A stretch of 64,000 nucleotides of DNA from Thermothielavioides terrestris NRRL 8126 (GCF_000226115.1 NC_016461.1:1674001-1738000); one strand, 5' to 3'. Counted from the stretch's first letter, positions 11,098 through 24,341 are shown. The notes: generated by a model from the letters alone, not told the origin. A program made the numbers and translations.

Positions 11098-12339
11098 GTC
11101 GGCAGGGTCGGGGATGAGGGATGAATAGCGACAACGAAGGAAGGCCTCCTTGAGGACCCAAAAAAAACCAAGGAAGCACGACAGCAAAGATGGCAGACGA
11201 AAATGCCAGACGAAAATGCAATGATGAAGAATGTAGGAAATTATGCATAAGAAAAGGGGAAAGAAAAAGACCGACCAGGCGGATCGAAGCCTGCGTATCC
11301 TACACACCAAAATGCCTCTCTCGCTGACGGGCCTGTCGGGTCTGGCCGTTTTCCACGTGTGGAATCCCGGCGACGGGATGCCGTCGCAGACACCAGTAGT
11401 TAGTTCCATTATCAGCTGTCTAGCCTCCTCCTTCCATCCTGTCCCCCGGTAACTTAGCCTCCACGACGACGGGAGGTGCAAACTGGCGGCGGTGACCCAC
11501 CCAGGTCTCGTCCTTTTCTCACTTTTTTTTTTCGTCGTTGACACGATGCGGCGGCGGTCGGGAGCTGGGCGGAAGTGGAGTAGGGGTCGTTGTTTCTGTT
11601 CCCGAACCCTGACCGAATCAGCGAAGCAGCGGCCAGTGCCCCACAGAGATTTAACTAACGTTGCCTGTAGCCAATCAAAAGGGCGGGAACCCCACCGCAC
11701 CAGGGCCCAGAGCCGCAATTTTTCTGACGGCCAAACAAAACCATCTGCAGCCGCAACGCTTCTTTCGCTTCCTCTTTCTTTCCTTCCTTTCCTCGTGAAG
11801 CCTCGTCCTCTTCAACGCTGCGTTTCTATGCTACAAACGGAGAGCCTGCGCAAGCAGTGCTTTCAACACCTTCTATTGGCATATGAGAAATTCGGAGAAT
11901 CGGCTTCACTCTCTGGCTCGTCCGTCTGCGCCCTCGGGCGTTCCGACGGGTTGCGGGCTCTGCCGGTGACGGCTTGGCGCGATATCGCGTCTGTAATTGG
12001 CATCAGAAAAGCAGGGCCTGGGGCTGCCTCGTGCCTCGGCGTGTGGCAGCTCCCACGGTTCCTCTGGGAGAGCCGTTACGAAGCTTGTGGCCAGACACTT
12101 GAGTGCAATACGCAGCGTGCGGTCCTGCCTCCTCTGGGGGTGGGCATCACACAATTCGATTCCGATTATTCTGTTGAGGACGGGGCTTCACCAAATTTTT
12201 TTTCGCTCAGGTAAGAAGTGGCTTCTGCCTCCTCCCGGAGTGAAGGATACTACTAACGAGCTGTTGCTTCGGTTCTCCTTTCCCCATCCACTCCCGGCCA
12301 GATCAATGCTGCCCCGCGAGTCCGACAGCGCCACTTCCA
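11098..12339. other. spacer upstream of EFM2
   Basis: EFM2 promoter side and 3' flank of the next minus-strand gene. It contains poly-A/T and pyrimidine runs near 11155-11170, 11520 and 11760-11800. A 240-residue open frame at 11492-12214 (+) shows no family features and was not accepted. Confidence 0.45.
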
Positions 12340-13482
12340 CTACCACTCCTGCGCACCCTGGTTATCGCCTGAATCCTCGCGGCACCGATCTGACGGGTTA
12401 TCGAAAGAGCGATTCATCTCGTCCTGCTCATCTCTTCTGCCACTGTCGTTGACTGCACCGAGTTCACCACCGTTAGACACCCCGTCATCGCTCCTTCTTG
12501 CCGTGCCTCTGGACTTTTTTGCGACACTATGTTCTTGCTCGGTCCTGTCTTCCCCGTCTACATCATAGGTCAGCAATGCCTTCAACTAGGGCCCGCAGGA
12601 TGCTCATCCGGTCGGATTGGACTTACAAATCCACGGGTGCTTGCTTGGTTCCAGCAGACACCTCATCTCCCCCAGCTCGATCACCAGTTGCTTGCAAGCC
12701 AAACGCTCGCTCGCTGCTCTTTCCGCGAGATTGATGACCCACTCGGAGTTCAGAAGCGCTTTCTTAGCTGTGCGGACCTGCCTTTCGAGCTTAAATTTGT
12801 CATCCCACACCTCCCTGAGAGCCTTGGCATTCTTAACGGCTTCTTTGACGGCTTCCCTGCAACTTGCTATCCGCGACGCCGCGGCTCTAAACTTCTCCCT
12901 CTCGCCCCTGTCGCGACAGATGTTCCTGATCTTGTTCCTCCAGACCGTGTCAAGCGTGTAGTCCTCGGCCCAGTCTTGGAGCGATTCAATCTCGCGCTCG
13001 AAGCACTGCACAAACGCCCGGAACACTCTCAGGGAGGCGCCCGCCTCGTGGTCAAGGTTGCGCAGCGCAATGTCGATGCCAGGATTCTGGTTCCTAGGGC
13101 TGGCCAAGAGCTTTTCGGATTCGCGGTACTTGTCCCCAGTGTCGCGGTCACTTCCGCGGGAGGTGTGTTTCTTTGGCGAGCTGGTCCAGCGGGGCATCCT
13201 CTCCGGAGCTTGGTCCTCGGACAAGCTGAGGTTGCAGAGAGAATAGTCCCGCTCGTGCCCGTAGGGATCTCTCAAGTCGGGTTGTATGCCAGCGGAGCGC
13301 TCAGGCGAATACGAGGTGTAACCAGTGTGGAAGGGAAGACCGTAACCACGCAGGTCCATGTCGGCGTCTTTTGGGTTTGGAAGCTGGCAGGACAGGCGTG
13401 GAGCTGATGTATGTCCTGTGGGATGATATATGCGCTGGAAATGCGCTGGAGGGCGGAACTGAGCTGAGTTTGCTTGACTCAT
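12340..13482 (-). CDS. orphan helical protein, function unknown
   Basis: Two minus-strand exons, 13482-12627 and 12557-12340, give 357 residues. The 69-nt intron has a perfect GTAAGT donor, a GCTGAC branch sequence and a TAG acceptor. The N-terminal 125 residues are polar and Pro/Ser-rich. Residues about 130-290 are strongly helical and rich in Arg, Glu, Lys and Ala, with heptad-like spacing (FREIESL-type helices, AKALREVWDDKFKLERQV), compatible with a coiled coil. The tail is acidic and Asp/Ser/Arg-rich. No catalytic motif, signal peptide or membrane helix was seen. Codon-phase periodicity and the good intron support a real gene; I do not recognise the family. It lies at the edge of the 7 kb gene-free spacer. 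Confidence 0.6.
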
Positions 13483-16400
13483 CGTGCCCGATCACAAGCA
13501 GTTTGACTCTGAGTTGCCATTTCTGCTTCTTCCCCCCTTCATCATCGTGGCCTCTGTCGTAGTGATCTGTGGGAAGCAAACGCCCGCCCGCTTGCTGCTT
13601 CGTTGTGTTTCCGCTCTGCTGCGTATCTGAGGTGTCTCAAGTGATAGACGGCGGGGTTTGGTTCGCTCAGTTCGTCCCTCGAGACTCCGTTGTTGTTGAT
13701 ATCAAGCGTGATGGGAAGCCAAGCGGATTGCAAGGCAGCATAGCAACGGTGTTTGTTTACAAGAATTCTTTTGCACAGAGAGGAGGTCATCGGCTTGTAT
13801 GTGGATGGCAGCTTGTGGTTTGCTTGGTCTTCTCTCCCTCTTCTCCATCCTATCACTGTGACTGTCCGGTGATGGCATCAATGAGCTTCCGAGAGCGGAC
13901 TTGAGGTTGGATCTGAGTGGTTTCCCGTCTTCCTTCTCCGTACTTCGTACTGGTTCTTTCTTCTCGGTCCGTCCTCCGTACTGTTCATGCTTCCATTTTC
14001 CTTCGTCCTCTACATTCTGCTGCACTTGGCTGTTTCCCTGATTTGCCTGCTCTCCTTCCTCCATCTCCCCTCATCAAATGACTCACTGATTTAACCCAAC
14101 CCGGACGACGCTACGAAACATGCCATTGTGGCTTGCCTTGGATGAGGTGGAATGTGAGCTGTTTAGGATCACAGGCCCACCAGTCTCCTATATATGGTCT
14201 GAAAGGGGCAGTACGGTGTAAGGGACTAGAATCTCTGCTCGGCTGTGTTGGCCTTTCTCCGGTCGTCCACCTCGGTGACTGGCTGAGCTAGCTTTGTGGT
14301 GTCTTCACGAACGGGGCAAGCAAGGGGCTGACAACTGCAGGCTTAGTCCAGAAGATCTTGATGACTTGCTTGATTATAAAGACCTTCTCGTCGCTGAACC
14401 ACACCCATCAGTTCATGTTGACGATACATGAGATGGGGCGCCAGGTGATGTCTCTCCTTTCTTCCCTCCACGTCCAGGTCACATGCGACAGCATTTGTGT
14501 TACTGGACAGCTTGGGGTGAAACCAGCCGAAGTTGTGATAGACGAAAACAGCTTGGGCCAACAACCACCTTCATTTCTTATCCACCCACTTTCATTCCAC
14601 CGTTTGTAGTGTACAATGACCCAACCTAGTGTACTGTCAAGGTCCAGGCCGGTGGAGGCAGCCATTCCGCAAGCCTTCCGCCCCGTCTCATCGTGAGGCG
14701 TCCGGGGAAAACGAGCGTCAGCCGGCCGCCTTGCGCCCCCAAGTAACAAGAAGGGATCTCAGTCAGGCACCTACCTGCACGGCTGACTGTTTTGTGACCC
14801 GGCCCTGCTGTTTCACCGCCACACCATGACGAGGTGGCCCGCCAAGCCCGATTTGAATTTGTTCAGGCTTGCGGCACGCCCGCTCTCATGCTGTGTGTGC
14901 TCTGCCCGGCCAGTCCGCTTTCGCCCAACACAGTCAGACATGACACGCCAAGGAGGGCGATGGCCGAAAGGAGGCAGGATGGGAAGGCTGTTGTGTCACT
15001 ATGCTACCCTGCTGCGTAGGTACCTACTTACTGAACGAGTACAGTACGGAGCAGTGTAATCCGGATTGTGGATGGGTAGATACTTAGCGAAGCATCTGCA
15101 TGTGTCTTGTGTGCCTCCATGCATCCGTACCTCCGTGTCTCTCTCTCGCAAATGCATGCCGCCACTCGGAGCGGCGCGCTTGTCATGTGCTTCCGCTAGT
15201 TAAAGGACGCTACGCTACCTAGTTATTGTGGAGTGGGATGCACATGCACTCAGGTTGGCTTCGGTCAGAGCCAGGCCGGCTGGTCCCCGAGGACGGCCAA
15301 CCGGCTATGATTTTATTCACCACGTCCCTGAAACGATCTGTCTGCGCGAACGCCTGTTTGTCATGCCAAAAAAACACGCCCCACCCACACCATGTTGAAT
15401 GCTCAGACAAGCCGCTCCCCTCGCAGATCCCGCTCTCCGGCTCGGGTTGGCTCGATCCCGGCCGTCAGAGAAATTGGCCCTTTGGTCCTTCGTTTCAAAA
15501 ACTGGCCGGTGATTATTTGCAGGCAGAGAGGGTTGAACCGTGGGGTTTCGCCAGGTGGACACGGGCCGGCGAAAGACGGTCTGGGCTCGTGCATCCGAGG
15601 ATCGCTGTCTTTCTCATTTTGGCGTGGCGCTAGGCCTGGTAGGGAAAGAAAGTGGCCTGCGCATGGTTGCAGGTTGCACGGCCCCACTTCATAAACGGGT
15701 AGTTCCTCAGGTACATTGAGGGGCCGCCGTTCGAATCCGGGGGAGAATATATTGCACCTCCCGAGGGGAGAGGGCGGAAACTCAAGCCGACAGTAGCCAG
15801 GCAATTTGGATTTGTATTGGGTTGCAGTGTAATTGTGTTTTCAGGCGAGAGAAGAGGTGGGGTGAAGCGCTGTGGTGGTGGGCGACGTGGTTGTGTGATG
15901 AGGGCCGGGAACAAAATGAACAAGCGGGCGCAACACGTGCGGATGGAAACATCGGCAGAGGACATCCGATGAATCTACTAGTATAGTACGCAGTAGTGTC
16001 ATCTGCATCTTCATCGTCTGTCACAGTCGTGTATTTGCGCAAGCGACCCTTCATGGCCCGCAAGGGCGGCCCTCAATTGGTTATAATGTGAGTTGCTCGG
16101 GATTCGGTGAACGTTAGCAGATCCACGCCAGCAACTTGGCGCTCCTGGTTAGGTAAGGGAGGAATGAGCGCCTCAATCGCTCGAGGCACTTGGTCGGGCC
16201 TAGCTGCTCCGGCTCAGATGGCTAAATTTATTGCGGCTGCTGTCGATGTACGAAGGTACTCTGCTCAACTTCTCAGAATCTCATGGCAGGCATGCTATCT
16301 GCAAGGTGTCCCTCGCCTGCCAAGAGATCGTTCGAAAAGAAGCGCTGGTGACGTCGCTCGGGAGAGAACTCGGTATCGTGTACCGCAGTAGGCTGCTTAC

Positions 16401-19400
16401 AGGGATGCTGCTGACAGGACGTGGCTGAGGTGCTTGTTTCGTGAATCCTTTCATTCACCTCGATGCAATCGACGGCAATGAACGGGTAGAGGATCTTCCT
16501 TTCCTCAGCTCACCAGGTGCGAAAGCACAGTCTGGGAAAAATGAATTGGCCAACACTGTCCGGACTGCCCTCGACAGCAACGTTGTTTGCCTCCCTCACC
16601 GTGCGCGGGGTTGCGCATGCAACCGCTCCCATGCAACGTCAACGCAGCTGCGCAGCTGCGTGGCAAGATAGGTAGGTAAGGTACTCGGTTCCCGCCCAGT
16701 ACGGAATACCGAGGGAGGTACGGAATACTCCGTGAATTCTCCGTCTGTAACTGCACCTCTCGCCAGGGGGGTAGAATATGGGCAGACACGAAGTGCCCCG
16801 GAGACTGCCCCGGGACGAGAATGAAAGAGGAAGCGGGACACAGGGCCGATGCCAGATTGGCGGCTGCCGGTTCCCGTTTTCTCATCAGTTTTCAGCGAAC
16901 TTGAGGGTCCATGTGTCGCGAACAGGAACGGGGCAAAAGAACCTGGAACTGAATTGAGCGGAAGAAAGGCGCCAATAGTGGAGCAGCTGAGCCGGCGAGT
17001 TCAGCTCCGGGTCTGCGACTGCGGCGGCTGTGGGGGGAACTAAGGTACCGTACCTCAGGTAAGCTTCCCTGGTACCCGAGGGACAGTACCTGAAGGTGTA
17101 GTGTTACCCGGCAGCAGGTGAAAACTGAACTTTTCGTCGCTGGACAGCGCACTGCTGTGTCATTGTCCTGCCGGCTCCGAGAGATGGTGTCTTGCTCACC
17201 CAAGCAAAGCCAGCAGGACCGCCATTCCACGGCCCATTGGCCCACTGTGCGACCCAGCCTGCTTTTGACATGGCGAAGAGAGACTTTTGAGCCAAGAAGG
17301 GGGGCATGCGGGCGGATCCACCGCTCAAGACCGCGCCGTGCCCGCCAGGCACCAATCAGTACTATTGGATGTGAACCCGGTTGCACACTTGCCCATGTAC
17401 ACAGTAGTCGGGCCTTTGAGCAAGCAGTCAGCGATGTCCGCGTCGAAGGAAACTTTCCATGAGTAAGCCAACCAATGACAGTGTAAGTACATACAGTATT
17501 CCGTACATTGGGACCTGCCGCCGTCGCCATACTAGGATACGGATTCCAGTTTAAGCTCTGCGCGGGCACGCCCGCTCCTCACATGCCACACGCATGCCGT
17601 GTCACTGCCGTTCCCAATCCCCTCTCACGTTGGCATGGCATGCGCTGTCCTTCGGTGCGACGTGACGACACTGCTGCTGTTTGCGGTTCTGTGCCGCTCA
17701 ACAGCATGGTAATCAGTTTCGGCCAGGCCCGTATGCCTGCCCTGCCTTGAGTCAGGCCGGTCTAGTGGACGACCAAGCGACTTGCTTGACGGAGTGGGGG
17801 CCATGGGCCACAGAACACCGGCTTGTTGTGTCCAAGACATTTGTGTTTCGGTCGCGAGATTTGGACCGCCGCTGGATGGAGAGACAAAGAGTCCCGTTTC
17901 ATCGCCTTGCCAATCCCGTTTGGCATACACCGTATGGTCGGTGCCCGAAGCTGGCGCCCCCGTGGCTGAGGTACTTGAGGCAGGAGAAGGAGGCTGTTTG
18001 GGATCGAGGCGGTATCCCCGGCTCTGCTTACTCCCCCCACCGCCGCGGGGGCCTCGACGGTTCGCCGGCTCCTTCGGCACAGCCGCATCTCGGTTGGTGG
18101 CTGCTGTGCGTGCAACCTCCCTAACTGCGATCTCGACACTCGTATGGTAGGTCGCAAGGAAGGTCCTAAGGGTGAACTTCGTCGCAGTTATGGAAAATGG
18201 AATCAGGCGCGGCCTGGAGATCCCCGAGAAGGCGGCTGACCCGGGGCTGTGGAACTCAGGAAAGAGCCCCGTTAGTTAGTGAAAACGCAAAAAGTTAACA
18301 TATCGATGCATAAATGCTAGGCACTGCTTGGGGAAGCGTTCACTTCGTTGCTTGGGACGTGGGCGCTGGCGGAACTCTTCTAATCTTCCACATCTGTGGC
18401 TTGGGCACGGGCTTTATCCTCCTCGTCGTTCGGAGTCTGTGTTAGCCGTGGGATATCGCAGCGGCGATGCTTGCGCTTTCGTTGCCTTAACCAACCCGCC
18501 TTATCTCAGGTACCTAGGTAGGTAAAGAGTTGTGGACGGATTACGGACTGCATGTAGTGTATAAGGAAAATATCAGACGGTGCGTATTCCGCACCGTGAA
18601 CAACGTTATGATGCAGTTATCCGCCCGCCGAAATCATTCGTCATTTCCATCAACTACCATCGAGTCATGGATAGTTACGGAGGCTTGCCTGTGATTTTAT
18701 TTGGAACGAGGATTGGATGAGAGACGGAAGACCAAGCGGATGGAGCCAAGAGCTCCCCCTCCCTGCGCTATGTTCCATAACATCAACCTGGAAGACCTGG
18801 AAGTTACCTAACAAATCCGCTAACCCAAGAAGTGGAGTGCCACGCTGCGATCAGGTCCACCAGGTGCCAACGGCTCAGACAGAGAGAAGGAGAGGAGGGG
18901 AAAGACGACATCAAAATGATACAATGGTCTTTCTCCTCGGGGCTGAGCTCAGGGTTCCTTAGAACGAGGGGACAATGCTGCCATCCGCTTCCTTATGAGC
19001 TAGGAGGTACCTGAGTTTTACTTGGTGAGACCAATGACCAATCGCCCCAGCGACCCAAGCATGACCAATGACTTCCCGGCCGAAACCCAACGAGGCGAAC
19101 CCAGAGCTCCACAATGCGGGAAGCGAAGGTCATAATATCCACCGGAGCGTTGAGCTGAGCAGCGACCAGCTTGCACCTTCCAAATCAACGTCTCCAGAGA
19201 TCCCTGGAATGATGACGTGAAGTTTCGGCGAGCATACACAGCACACGCCAAGTGTACGGAAGATGTTGGGCGCCCTGCAGCCATTTTGGGTTGCTGGCGT
19301 TGCTGGCGTTGCTGGCGTTGCCGGGGATCACGGTCCGCATCGGATAGTTACACTACGCCATGCACAATGTGCTGCTCACCCGCAATCCCTGCTCCCTGCC

Positions 19401-20535
19401 GGGCGAGAGGCCGCTTCCATCCCAAGGCAGTGTACACTACCTCACTCCCTGGGTCGTGCGTACCTGGAGGTACTGTCGATGGACCCACATGCGCCCGAGC
19501 CTTCTGGGCGAGTATTCATCGGACACACACCACCAACAAAGGCCGGTGGGGCGGCCAGGCCTCGTGGGTGACAGCAAGGTACAGTACACTTCGACAGTAC
19601 CGCAGTAACTGCATCTGGAAGTAGTGTACACAGATTTGGCCCATGCCAACCTGGAAAGGACCACGCCCGTGGGGACTGGTTGTGCAACCCACCCGCTTCG
19701 CCCTGTCCCATCCGTTGCTTGTTCACCCTCGGTGCCTCTTTTGGCCTCTGCGTCCTTCCCTCGTGCTTTCTCCTCGTTTCGATCCTTCCCAAGCACGGTT
19801 TGTGCTTTCTCAGGGCTGTCTCTCGTTACTCTCATTGCCCTCCATCACCAATTCTGTACATACAGCTTCCTTCCCCGAAGCCCTCGTCAGCGCCGCCCTG
19901 CCCTTGCCGTCACCACTTTAGTAGCAGTACCTGACTCCCCCCCCCCGGTGCGCAACTAAAGGAATTCGCCCAGCTGCACCTGCGTACTGCGAACCCCCAC
20001 CTGCTCGCTCGACCCTCCGTTCTCTGCATTCCCGCTCTGCCGAACACACCCTGCCGAACTCGTCACAGGAAAGAGAGATTTAGTGAAGAGGAGCTCTACT
20101 GCACATGGTGTCTCGTGGCTGCCGTCGCTGTTCCGCCTCCCTCGGAGCTAGGAAGCTGCTGCCAACCGCTATACGACGGCTTGCGTGTGCAAGTTTGGCC
20201 AAACATCAAGCGCCGTGACTCTGTGATATCTTGGGAAACCGCTACTACTTGGCTCTTTACGTGCACCGGCCTTCTGCCCTCCCCTCCGTGTACTCTACCA
20301 ACTCTGTTCCGACGCGCATTCTGCTATCCAGCGCCGATTGCCCGCTTCGCAGACGACCCTCACCGACGCAGACGCACTCCCTACAACTGAACCTTACCTC
20401 TCGAATCCACAAAAGTTGCGGCCCGGAGACAGAAAGAGTGCAGAAGCAGAGGGAGCAACCGTGCGCGGACCCCGAGGGACGCCCCGGGAGGAGAGCGGGA
20501 AGCAGTTGCAGGTCCATGGTTGAAAAGGCGTCAAG
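13483..20535. other. 7 kb spacer without a convincing gene
   Basis: Sits between the start of the orphan helical gene (-) and the ELL-like gene (+). Open frames on both strands (for example 16892-17569 and 17625-18080, minus) show no family features, and good GTAAGT or GTATGT donors are rare. The stretch is rich in GTAC-centred words: TCCGTAC types near 13956, 13976, 15043, 15125, 16700-16735 and 17505, and GGTACCT types near 15019, 17042, 18510, 19005 and 19460. A possible transposase relic lies at 14288-14407 (-). From about 19680 the sequence is pyrimidine-rich, as expected for the ELL-like gene's promoter and leader. Confidence 0.5.
19291..19317. repeat. 9-bp tandem repeat, three perfect copies
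   Basis: TTGCTGGCG occurs three times in a row, followed by a degenerate fourth copy (TTGCCGGGG), in non-coding DNA. Confidence 0.9.
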
Positions 20536-23030
20536 ATGGTGCTCGACATTCCCGAGGGCGGTGTCGTGCTTGAGAACTCGGCCAAAACAATGGCCGAGCT
20601 TCCAGCGCAGGCATTCGCCCTCACGCTCAGCGGGAGTGTCATTGAGGATATGATTGCCTGCGTTCAGAGTGGAGGGGAGATCCAATTGTCTCTGGGAAGC
20701 AGCCCCGTAAGTGTCGAAGCCCCTGCTCCCCTTCCTTTATTGTCCGCCATTGTCTTCAATTCGGCGGCAGTGCACAACAGCACTCGAACAACCGTCGCCA
20801 AGGACCCGAGAATATACTCTCCTTTACGCCTCCTTGGTTTTTTGCCTCCGCCTGTCTTCTGTTCTGCACAGCAATATCCTGACCATTGTTGCTACAGAAA
20901 TTCCTGTTCGACGACCATGAGATACGGATATCCAAGACGCCTGATCCATCCGGCTACGATCTCTTTTGGGCCAGCTCCGAAACCCCGTCGACCGTCAGCA
21001 AACTCCCAAACCCAACGATGTCCATCTTCCGAGTTCCCAAGCTCAAAGCAAAGCCCAAAGCTCCGAAGGCGCCCGGCCCGGGGGCAAAGGGCAGTGAATC
21101 TGCGGCTAAGAGAGTCCTTGCTCGCTCGGCCGCATCTCCTAGGGATTCCGACTCGCAAGCGAAAATGGACCCCGCCACAGCGCAGCTCGAGCGCTCACTT
21201 GATATACTGGCAGCGAATAAGCGGGAGAACTCGTATGGACCTCGGCATGTGTTTGCTGACCAGGCCGATACTAATGCTGATTCTAGTACAACGGTTGTCA
21301 CCGGTTTGCCAAGTTCCAGGACTGGGAAAGTGAAACCGCCCGGAAAGAGACTACTAGAACCCCAAGCAGGTGCCTCGCCTCGATCATTAACCCCCAGCCC
21401 AGCCTTAAGTGCGAGTGGCTCCCCGTCGTTCCCGGGATCCGGCCCCACGGCGCAGGAGCGACTGAAGCAGCAGCGCTTCCCGATACTCCACGAACTGGCA
21501 GTCCAGGAGCTATCCCGTGAGGAGCTCTTGGCGAAGTGGCACGAGGGCACCGAGGAAGAGTTCAACGCCGTGCTCGACAAAGTGGCGGACCTCGACAAGG
21601 ACACCCAAAAGTGGGCTCTGAAGAAGATGTTCTGGAAGGAGTTAGACGTCTTTGAGTACAATTATGCCAGCAAGGAGGACCGTCAGAGGGCCATCAACAA
21701 CGCCATCAAGCAGTACGACCGCAGTCGGCTGGGCACGTCGGACCCGCTGTGGCAAAAACTCCTCCCCAAAGCGGACCGCGGCAAGGGCATCTGTCTAAGC
21801 CGGCTGCAAGCGGCCATCGCCAAGGGTCCGCCGCCGCCGGCACCGAAGCAGAGGGCCGGCACTGCGGACGCCAGCGGCGCGGAGTCGGATTCGGGAAGCT
21901 TGGCCAAAGGGGGCGAGTCTATGTCCAGGTCCAGTTCGCAGGCGTCCACGGGGAAGAAGAAGCTGTCAGCATCAGAAGCCCAAGCCAAGCGGATGCTGTC
22001 TACGTCGAAGAAGCCGGTGGCGGCGGTAGCTGCAAAGCCGGTCGCAAAGGCCATGCCCGCCAAGGCCGCCACGAAAGGGGCGGGCGCAAAAGGCGGGCGA
22101 GTCCTGTCCAAGGAATTCGTTACGGACTCGAGTTCCTCTGACGATGAGGTGCCCCTCTCAACGTCGCTGGGGAAGTCGAAAGCCGGCGTTGTTCCATCCT
22201 CCAAACCCGCGGCGCGCGCGGCTGAGAAGCCAAAGCCAGCGGAAAAGACAAAGGAGGCGCCCGCTGCAAAGCCAAAAGCCGCTGCCGTTGCGAAAGCTCC
22301 CCCGCGGGAAGACAAGAAAGAGAAGGAAAAGGACAAGGACAATGAAAAGGAACAGGAGAAGGAGAAGGAGAAGGAAAGGGAGAGAGATACGATCCGCGCC
22401 CAGGTCATTGCGAAGCCGATCAAGCCCCCAATAAAGCGGTCGCGAGATCCCGACGACGACGACAGTTCTAGTTCCGGTACTCCGCTCAGCAAACGTGCGA
22501 AACCTGTCGTCAAGCCGCCGGCGGCACGGTCTTCATCCGGTAAGGCACGGACGGCTTCCGATGCCAGCCATAACGGTCGAGGAACCGGCTCAGGGGTGGG
22601 AGCGCCCAAACCGAAGAGCGTGTCTCCGGTCAAGTCATCCCCTCTTGCCTCGTCTCCGCCCACCAATGCGTCGGACATGGAGCAGGACCGCCTCCCCCCC
22701 GCAAAGGTTCGCGACCGCGAACAGGAACGGGAGACTACGGTGAGGAGCGTTAGCAGCAACACGGACAGCGGCACAAGCGCCAGCATCGCAAGGAAGCGGC
22801 CGCCGACCGAGTCGCTACCCGGGAACAAGGCGAAGCGGTCCCGGCCGTCACAGGAGACCATCGAGATGGCGGCCCGGTTCAAGCAGTTCTACGCGCGGTA
22901 CGAGCAGCTCCACCACGACATCTCGAAGCATGACAACCCGGACCCCAGCAAGGTGATGGACCTGCTCGACATGCACGAACGGCTGAGCCGGATGAAGACG
23001 GAGATCTACGCCGCAGTCGAGGCCTGCTGA
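20536..23030 (+). CDS. ELL-like RNA polymerase II elongation factor
   Basis: Exons 20536-20706 and 20898-23030, giving 767 residues; the 191-nt intron has a GTAAGT donor. The N-terminal part (about 1-110) resembles the ELL N-terminal domain: AFALTLSGSVIEDMIACVQ, then KFLFDDHEIRIS across the intron. Residues about 240-330 match the ELL winged-helix region (RFPILHELAVQELSREELL, then a W-K-ELDVFEYNY segment). A long disordered basic and acidic linker follows, with Lys/Glu runs near residue 530 and many Ser/Pro. The last 55 residues (FKQFYARYEQLHHDISKH to RLSRMKTEIYAAVE) resemble the occludin/ELL homology domain. ELL proteins act in the nucleus to suppress polymerase pausing. A second intron may be present at 21233-21286: GTATGG donor, TTCTAG acceptor and 54 nt, so both forms stay in frame. 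Family call from memory, not searched. Confidence 0.82.
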
Positions 23031-24341
23031 AACAGAGATTGGGGGGTTGGCAGAGCTGCAGCTGGTCGCGTTTAAGTGTTTCTCTCCCGCCGTCTCGGCT
23101 GCAACTTTGTCTTTGGAATGCTCGTCCTCGATTGAACGACTGATATGGGAGCTACAGCTCGGAGGTCTCCAGAAGGGCGGTCCTCGAACTGAGGTACTCT
23201 GGGCTGCATTTCCGGAAGAGTACCATGAGATGGGCATGAGATGGGATATTGGCAGCAGCGGGCACAGTTACGCAGGCCACCGAGCCAGGTTTCATGGTTG
23301 GTTGCATCGTCGTCATTTTTTGGGGATACGGGTCAGGGTACGGTCAGGCACGTTCATCAGGGAAAGACCAGCCTCACGGGTATTGGCGTTCTTGGAAAGC
23401 GGTTTGGCGCTTGGGGATTTTCTATGAGCTGATTGCGGCACCTTCAGTGCATGATACCAGAGCTGGCGGGAGCAACAGGCGGATTCATGTTGATCGACCG
23501 CCTCCCCGAGCCCACATGAGATAGGATAGCTACCTTAGCAAGGGAGCTAACCGGGATGCTGGAACGCAAAAGCGGAAAAAAAATCTACGAGATTTTCGAC
23601 GCGTCCTCCGCGCGGTGTCTTCATTCCTGTCGGAGAAGGTTTCAACTGACTGCCTGATTAACCGTCGACTCCGACTGCGAGAAAAAGGCGGCCACGTGCC
23701 GTGACGACGCAGTGTCTCAGCCGCAGAAATGCGCTCCCGTATGCCTGCGGCAGAGACGGGACGCCGCACCGGGCCGGCCGCTCATGCATCTTGTAGGATT
23801 GTAATATCCGGCGTGTTGTGCCTCCCGTCTTGTTGCGCCTCTTCAGAGCGTCGCTGGAGCAAGGGGTTAATATAATAGGCGGAATGATACGGGCCTCGAA
23901 ATGACGGCCGCGCGCCTGAGGCCTTCACGAATCGCTGATTGAGGAGGTAAAGGTTGGGAGCACGTTGTTTGCCACACGTCCTCGTCGGCCCCGTCATCAA
24001 CATATTACAGCGCATAGAAAGCTCGTTGTGGGATATGATTGTTGTGTCTGTCGTTGACAAGCAATCTTCCCATCCATCCCGTCACGCTCAGGAGTTCATT
24101 CTCTTCTCCCGCCTCCTCCCTCGTCTTCTCCTTCCTCCTCCATGCTTTGTTTCCCTTAGCTCGTGGTTATTTCGGTTGTCACTGCCTTTGTCTGGCCGGC
24201 CCGGGTCGCCCGCAATGGGGACAATCCTCCGTCCGTTTCCGTATGTGCACTCGCTCGCTGAACTGACGAGTTGACAAAGCCATGGATAAAGCGAACGGCT
24301 TCGCTTCACAGCCGGGAGAGAAAACGGAGGAGGCCTCGTCC
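23031..24341. other. spacer between convergent ELL-like and LC8 genes
   Basis: 3' flanks of both neighbours. It contains an A-rich run at about 23575-23583. No additional gene was recognised. Confidence 0.5.

Noticed and set aside
11492..12214. 240-residue plus-strand open frame
   Set aside because: Covers poly-T and promoter-like DNA upstream of EFM2 and has no protein family features.
15725..15750. T-loop-like GTTCGAATCC suggesting a tRNA
   Set aside because: The flanking bases do not pair as a T stem and no acceptor or anticodon arm can be drawn.
16892..17569. 225-residue open frame on the minus strand in the 7 kb spacer
   Set aside because: No recognisable domain, contains intergenic GTAC words, and codon composition looks random.
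21683..22882. 399-residue open frame on the minus strand
   Set aside because: Antisense to the Lys/Ser/Ala-rich part of the ELL-like gene; its Phe/Ser richness is the mirror of that composition.
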